Shown: one piece after another, positions 6,415-9,832 of the stretch | Position numbering within the stretch: the first letter of the stretch is position 1 | Layout of the letters: each line of letters opens with the position of its first letter | DNA from: an uncultured Selenomonas sp. | GTDB lineage: Bacteria > Bacillota > Negativicutes > Selenomonadales > Selenomonadaceae | Reading direction: 5' to 3' | DNA length: 9,832 nt | Assembly (NCBI GenBank): GCA_945494195.1 | Contig: CALYVJ010000044.1 | Coordinates: 1-9,832, forward strand | Notes under the pieces: model-generated | Databases searched by the model: none | Told to the model about the DNA's origin: nothing | Seen by the model: only the letters and a program-made list of their open reading frames with translations | Position numbers and translations under genes: made by a program

Positions 6415-7374
6415 ATGTTAAAAACGCATAAGTTAGCAATTATTGGTCTGGGTCATGTCGGTTCGGCGGTGTTGGCAAGGGCAATTGCTTGTCAGCTGGC
6501 TGCTGAGATTGTCTGCATTGACATCAATCCGAAGGTGGCGCATGGTGAAGCGGTGGATGCGACGCATTCCATTGCCTGTGCCTTGACGCCGAACGTCCAT
6601 GTATATTCCGGCGGTTTTGAGGAAGTAAAAGACGCAGATGTCATCATCTGTGCAGCCGGCCCGAGTATCATGCCGGGGGGCGTCATGGACCGTCTGACGC
6701 TGGCTAAGGAGAATATTGCCGTCATGCGCAGCATTATGACGGAAGTTACGAAGTATACGCGCGAAGCAATCTTCATCATGATCACCAATCCCCTTGATGT
6801 TACGACCCATGTGGCAGCAACGGAGTTCGGTTATCCCAAAGGAAAACTTTTCGGCACGGGCACGACGCTGGAGACTTTGCGTTTCAAGAGCATTCTCGGT
6901 GCCCATTACCATGTGGACCCGACGGATGTGCAGGGGTATATGCTCGGTGAGCATGGCAACTCGGCTTTCCCAGCTTGGAGCACCGTCAGCATTGGTGGCG
7001 TCGGACTGGACAGACTCGATGAATTCTTCGACCATGAAGAAAGCTTTGACCGTGCGAAAGTCGGTGGGGAAGTTGTTAATACGGCGTATGACGTGTTGAA
7101 TTCCAAGGGTTGGACCAATACGGGTATTGCCATGGGGGCCTGCCGTCTGGCTAAGGCGGTACTCTATGATGAGCATGCGGTGTTGCCGGTGTCGATGCCC
7201 TTTTCCGGGGAATATGGCATCGAGGACGTATCCCTTTCCCTGCCTAGTGTCATTGGCAGAGAGGGTGTGCTGAAACGCGTGCCGCTGCCACTGCCAGCTG
7301 AGGAAGAAGAAGCGCTCCGCAAGAGTGCTGAGAGCGTAAAAGCAGTTCTGCGCGGTAATGGCGTTATCGCTTAA
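6415..7374 (+). CDS. NAD-dependent L-2-hydroxyacid dehydrogenase, lactate/malate dehydrogenase family
   Basis: This 319-residue cytoplasmic enzyme should reduce pyruvate or a longer 2-oxoacid with NADH to the L-2-hydroxyacid. The Rossmann part has GLGHVGS (11-17) and D36 at the end of the second strand, favouring NAD over NADP. Other family residues are the substrate-loop R93 (MDRLTL), N125 (TNPLDV), the substrate-binding R156 in LETLRFK, the catalytic H180 in GEHGNS, and T234 in GWTNTG. The usual catalytic partner Asp of the LDTARFR motif is Glu here (E153). The loop that sets lactate versus malate specificity (83-93) lacks the Gln and Arg markers and looks longer, so an L-2-hydroxyisocaproate dehydrogenase-like activity is as plausible as lactate dehydrogenase. 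AAAGGAG lies 10 bases before the ATG. The gene is monocistronic, with its own promoter and terminator. Confidence 0.88.
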   Translation: MLKTHKLAIIGLGHVGSAVLARAIACQLAAEIVCIDINPKVAHGEAVDATHSIACALTPNVHVYSGGFEEVKDADVIICAAGPSIMPGGVMDRLTLAKENIAVMRSIMTEVTKYTREAIFIMITNPLDVTTHVAATEFGYPKGKLFGTGTTLETLRFKSILGAHYHVDPTDVQGYMLGEHGNSAFPAWSTVSIGGVGLDRLDEFFDHEESFDRAKVGGEVVNTAYDVLNSKGWTNTGIAMGACRLAKAVLYDEHAVLPVSMPFSGEYGIEDVSLSLPSVIGREGVLKRVPLPLPAEEEEALRKSAESVKAVLRGNGVIA

Positions 7375-7391
7375 TAATTTGTGTAAGGTTT

Positions 7392-7421
7392 GGCGGGGCA
7401 ATTTGTCCCGTCAATTTTTTT
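7392..7421 (+). terminator. rho-independent terminator after the dehydrogenase gene
   Basis: GGCGGGGC (7392-7399) pairs with GTCCCGTC (7405-7412) across a 5-base loop, with two G-U pairs. AA and seven T residues (7415-7421) follow. It begins 17 bases after the stop codon. Confidence 0.88.
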
Positions 7422-7464
7422 GGGGAGTGGCAATCAAAAATTGGAAACCTGTTACGGTTTTTCG

Positions 7465-7473
7465 TGGTAGAAT
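7465..7473 (+). promoter_or_regulatory. extended -10 promoter of the epimerase-family gene
   Basis: TGGTAGAAT is a TG-extended -10 box (TAGAAT at 7468-7473). A possible -35 TTGGAA (7441-7446) is 21 bases away, too far for normal use, so the extended -10 probably carries recognition. The ribosome binding site AAGGGAG (7491-7497) lies 9 bases before the ATG at 7507. Confidence 0.5.
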
Positions 7474-7506
7474 AGAGATAGCATAAAACGAAGGGAGTAT
7501 TTTCGG

Positions 7507-8385
7507 ATGCTTTATACACTGGAAAACAAAAAGCTCTGCGTGCTGGTGCGCAGTCAGGGGGCAGAGCTGCGCTCCATCAAGGAACGCGAAGATGAGACGG
7601 AATATCTTTGGGATGGCAATCCCGAGTGGTGGAAATACAGTTCGCCGGTACTTTTCCCGATTGTCGGGAAACTGCTGGATGGCAAATATACGGTAGACGG
7701 TAAGGAATATAAACTGCCGGGCCATGGGCTCGGGCGTATTTCGGAATTCGAGCTGATATCCCGAGAGGAGACACGCATCGAGTTCGCTTTGAAATGGACG
7801 AAAGAGACGCTAGCGGTCTATCCGTGGAAGTTTCAGCTAAACATTGCCTATGAGCTGGAGGACAACCAGATTAAAGTCATTTGGAAGATACAGAATCTCG
7901 ACGACAAGCATATGGTCTATTCCATTGGCTCTCATGGTGCATTCCGTTGTCCTATCGTGGCAGGGGAGCGCTTTGAAGATTGCTATCTCGAATTTAATGC
8001 CAGTGAGGATATGAAAAATCTGCCCATCGATAAAAAAGGACAGATACAGCATGAATATGGCGATCAGGCAGTCACGGGAACGAAACTGCCCCTTAATTAT
8101 GAGATGTTCCAAAATGATGCCTTGGTCTACGATGCGCAGAAATCCGATACGGTCAGCATCTGCTCGACGAAGAGTGAGAAAAAGGTGACGGTTCAGGCCA
8201 AGGGATTCCCTTATTGGGGGTATTGGACTCCGGATCGGGGCGGTGCGCCATTCCTCTGCATTGAACCATGGCATGGTCATGCAGACTACGTGGACTTCCA
8301 GGGGGATTTCAAGGATCGGGAAGGCAGCGAGACGCTGGCTCCGGGCGAGGAAAAGACAATCAGTTATACGATTGTTATCGGCTAA
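7507..8385 (+). CDS. aldose 1-epimerase family protein (LacX-like)
   Basis: This 292-residue cytoplasmic protein has the galactose-mutarotase beta-sandwich fold. It resembles LacX and YeaD-type proteins more than true GalM, and would interconvert anomers of a sugar or sugar phosphate not known from sequence. Family landmarks in order: SPVLFPIVGKLLDGKY (46-61), the first catalytic-type His at H73 in LPGHGLGR, the second at H143 in GSHGAF, and the catalytic Glu E253 in CIEPWHGHAD. The triad is therefore kept, but two surrounding motifs differ from the usual forms (PxHGFAR and GGHPAF). It is flanked by its own promoter and terminator and stands alone. No sugar operon surrounds it, although manA is about 4 kb upstream. 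The family is secure; the substrate is not. Confidence 0.9.
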   Translation: MLYTLENKKLCVLVRSQGAELRSIKEREDETEYLWDGNPEWWKYSSPVLFPIVGKLLDGKYTVDGKEYKLPGHGLGRISEFELISREETRIEFALKWTKETLAVYPWKFQLNIAYELEDNQIKVIWKIQNLDDKHMVYSIGSHGAFRCPIVAGERFEDCYLEFNASEDMKNLPIDKKGQIQHEYGDQAVTGTKLPLNYEMFQNDALVYDAQKSDTVSICSTKSEKKVTVQAKGFPYWGYWTPDRGGAPFLCIEPWHGHADYVDFQGDFKDREGSETLAPGEEKTISYTIVIG

Positions 8386-8396
8386 ATATATTAAAG

Positions 8397-8436
8397 AGGT
8401 CCGTTGACTCAAATAGTCGGCGGCCTTTTTGTTTTT
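8397..8436 (+). terminator. rho-independent terminator after the epimerase-family gene
   Basis: AGGTC and GTTGACT (8397-8409, one bulged C) pair with AGTCGGC and GGCCT (8415-8426) around a 5-base loop. The following tract is TTTTTGTTTTT. It lies 11 bases after the stop codon and marks the end of the GC-richer part of the window. Confidence 0.88.
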
Positions 8437-8464
8437 GGGGGTTGATGTTCTGTTACCCCAAAAA
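8432..8464. repeat. perfect 9-base inverted repeat, 15-base spacer
   Basis: TTTTTGGGG (8432-8440) and CCCCAAAAA (8456-8464) are exact reverse complements. The left arm uses the last T residues of the preceding terminator, so the two hairpins compete or overlap. There is no T tract after the right arm, so it is not a normal terminator for the + strand. Its role is unknown. Confidence 0.55.
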
Positions 8465-8474
8465 TCTTGTAGAC

Positions 8475-8503
8475 TTGATTTTGGTTGGCGTTCATTATAG
8501 AAT
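8475..8503 (+). promoter_or_regulatory. candidate promoter of the AAA15-type ATPase gene
   Basis: TTGATT (8475-8480) and TAGAAT (8498-8503) are separated by 17 bases. Transcription would start near 8510, producing a leader of about 85 bases that includes the inverted repeat at 8523-8546 and the ribosome binding site GAGGAGG (8581-8587), 6 bases before the ATG. Confidence 0.5.
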
Positions 8504-8522
8504 ATAGATATTCAAAAGGCAA

Positions 8523-8546
8523 TTTTCTACACTTTTATGTAGAAAA
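8523..8546. repeat. perfect 9-base inverted repeat in the ATPase leader
   Basis: TTTTCTACA (8523-8531) and TGTAGAAAA (8538-8546) are exact reverse complements with a 6-base spacer. It lies just downstream of the predicted transcription start, a position where a dimeric repressor could block transcription or an RNA hairpin could form. No repressor gene is visible in the window. Confidence 0.6.
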
Positions 8547-8593
8547 GCGCATTTTCATTGTCTTAACTAGCTTTTTAGGTGAGGAGGTTTACA

Positions 8594-9832
8594 ATGCTGG
8601 TTCAGTTTAGTGTAAAAAACTTCCGTTCTTTTAAAAAAGAAGCCGTCCTATCGATGGAAGCTTCTAGTGATTTGGATCATATTGAAAATGTTGCTGAAAT
8701 AAACAATGCTCACAATACGGATCGAATTCTTAAGAATGTTAGTATTTTTGGTGCCAATGCTGCAGGTAAATCGAATTTATTTAAGGCCCTAACTGCTGCG
8801 ATCATTACTGTTCGTCAATCTAACAGCAGACAGCCGGGAGATATTTTAACGATGATAGATCCTTTCAGATTTGATGTAGAATCATCTGAGGAGCCATCGG
8901 AATTTGAATTTGTTTTTATTTCGGAAGATACTAAATATGTATATGGTTTTACAGCAACGTCGCAAAAAATCATTACTGAATATCTTTATATGTATAAAAC
9001 TAGTCGCCCAACTACTATTTTCGAAAGAGAAAATGAGAGTTATCGATTTACAGTCCCTTCAATTCGCAGAGAATTGTCACCTATCATTGAACGAAATAGT
9101 GAGAATAAGCTATTCTTGTCAACAGCTGCTGCTTGGAATAGTAAGACAATACTTGTACCATTCAAGTGGTTTTTAAAAATTGATACTTATGGACCAATTA
9201 CTGCCGGTAGTTTAATGCCGAATGTAGAAGGTTTATTATCTGATGAAAATAACAAAGAGTTACGTTTTTTTATACAAGATCTTTTGCGAAAGGCAGATAT
9301 AAACATTGCAGATTATCGATATACTTCAAAAGAAGTAGATATGGATGAGTTTATTAAGCAAAATCCACCGTTATCGATGATTTCGAAGTTATTGCCTCCT
9401 AAACAAAAAAGAATAGATATCAAAATGATTCATAATATAATCAATGATGAAGGAGAAGAGAAATCTGGTGAACTTGATTTTAATGATGAATCTGCGGGTA
9501 CTCAAAATTTATTTCTTTTCAGTCCATTATTGTTAAAAGCTTTTAAGGAAGGTTCAATCTTATGTATAGATGAATTTGATGCTAGTTTGCATCCGTTGTT
9601 GCTCATACAATTAATTGCGTTCTTTAATGATCCTGAAATCAATAAGGCTAATGCACAGCTTATTATTTCTACTCATGCAACAGAGTTATTGACAGATAAA
9701 ATCCAAAGGCGTGATCAAATATACTTTATGCAAAAAAACAATAAAACTGGTGAATCTGAATTATACTCTCTTGATGAATTCTCGACACATGGAAATAAAA
9801 ATATCCCCAAAGCATATCTTATTGGAAGATAC
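8594..9832 (+). CDS. AAA15/RloA-type ATPase (AbiLi-like), truncated by the right edge
   Basis: The frame stays open from ATG 8594 to the last base, giving 413 residues and no stop. It is an SMC/ABC-like ATPase of the COG1106 type: start MLVQFSVKNFRSF, Walker A GANAAGKS (53-60), signature-like DESAGTQN (298-305), Walker B and D-loop CIDEFDASLHP (324-334) with D326 and E327, and H-loop STHATELL (359-366) with H361. Only the last few tens of residues should be missing. Related proteins are RloA, found near type I restriction loci, and AbiLi, which works with an RloB-domain partner (AbiLii) in abortive phage infection. Hand counts on sampled lines give 28-38% GC, against about 58% in a sampled line of the kinase gene, and ATA, AGA and TTA codons are frequent, so recent transfer is likely. 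The ATPase family is secure; the defence role is inferred and depends on the unseen next gene. Confidence 0.85.
   Translation, partial: MLVQFSVKNFRSFKKEAVLSMEASSDLDHIENVAEINNAHNTDRILKNVSIFGANAAGKSNLFKALTAAIITVRQSNSRQPGDILTMIDPFRFDVESSEEPSEFEFVFISEDTKYVYGFTATSQKIITEYLYMYKTSRPTTIFERENESYRFTVPSIRRELSPIIERNSENKLFLSTAAAWNSKTILVPFKWFLKIDTYGPITAGSLMPNVEGLLSDENNKELRFFIQDLLRKADINIADYRYTSKEVDMDEFIKQNPPLSMISKLLPPKQKRIDIKMIHNIINDEGEEKSGELDFNDESAGTQNLFLFSPLLLKAFKEGSILCIDEFDASLHPLLLIQLIAFFNDPEINKANAQLIISTHATELLTDKIQRRDQIYFMQKNNKTGESELYSLDEFSTHGNKNIPKAYLIGRY

Noticed and set aside
6433..7401. A 322-codon open frame on the minus strand covering the whole dehydrogenase gene
   Set aside because: It is the antisense shadow of a well-supported gene with intact catalytic motifs. 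Its translation is rich in His, Arg and Cys with no recognisable domain, and no ribosome binding site or promoter was found for it.
7412..7443. An 8-base inverted repeat CAATTTTT...AAAAATTG between the dehydrogenase and epimerase genes
   Set aside because: The arms are almost pure A and T and overlap the terminator T tract, so chance is likely.
8268..8507. A 79-codon + strand frame crossing the end of the epimerase gene and its terminator
   Set aside because: It overlaps the epimerase gene in another frame and runs through the terminator hairpin. It has no ribosome binding site and no recognisable product.
8904..9176. A 90-codon + strand frame inside the ATPase gene
   Set aside because: The other frame encodes the ATPase continuously from 8594 to the edge with all motifs, so this is a shadow.
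1..9832. CRISPR arrays, tRNA or rRNA genes, insertion sequences, riboswitches
   Set aside because: Reading both strands showed no regularly spaced repeats, no tRNA-like cloverleaf, no rRNA core sequences, no transposase motifs and no leader long enough for a known riboswitch. Apart from the edges, no gap between genes exceeds about 210 bases.

Overview
The window looks like chromosomal sequence from a bacterium of the Firmicutes (Bacillota) with about 50-55% GC. Nearly every gene has a strong AGGAGG-type ribosome binding site and good sigma-A-like promoters. The gene set is an OmpR-family two-component pair, class I phosphomannose isomerase, a MATE exporter, an NhaC-family antiporter, a 2-hydroxyacid dehydrogenase and a LacX-like epimerase. 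A Negativicute such as a Selenomonas relative would fit this GC and gene mix. That placement is inference; there is no rRNA or marker gene here.

Layout. Bases 1-13 hold the first codons of a gene running left off the window. It is divergent from a two-component system (response regulator 155-844, histidine kinase 841-2457, ATGA overlap). The 140-base divergent region carries a pair of 7-base direct repeats with an 11-base period, the usual geometry for an OmpR/PhoB-type regulator. Next come manA (2517-3482) and, 7 bases later, a MATE transporter (3490-4839), which are probably cotranscribed. An NhaC-family Na+/H+ antiporter (4940-6259) has its own clear promoter and a strong terminator. A lactate/malate-dehydrogenase-family enzyme (6415-7374) and an aldose 1-epimerase-family protein (7507-8385) follow, each with its own extended -10 promoter and rho-independent terminator. 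All complete genes lie on the + strand.

After the terminator at about 8436 the character changes. From there to the right edge GC falls to about a third and codon use shifts to ATA, AGA and TTA. A single open reading frame (8594-9832, no stop before the edge) encodes an AAA15/RloA-type ATPase with Walker A, SAGT signature, Walker B and H-loop. Related ATPases are found in phage-defence pairs such as AbiLi-AbiLii (RloA-RloB), so the window probably ends at the beginning of a transferred defence locus. The partner gene would lie just beyond the edge. The short spacer before this gene holds two perfect 9-base inverted repeats, one of them in the predicted 5' leader.

The main part of the window is ordinary sugar, ion and fermentation housekeeping plus an envelope-type signalling unit. 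The parts most worth a second look are the right-hand ATPase with its leader, the divergent operator on the left, the His/Met-rich patch in the kinase sensor domain, and a Glu in place of the usual catalytic Asp in the dehydrogenase.
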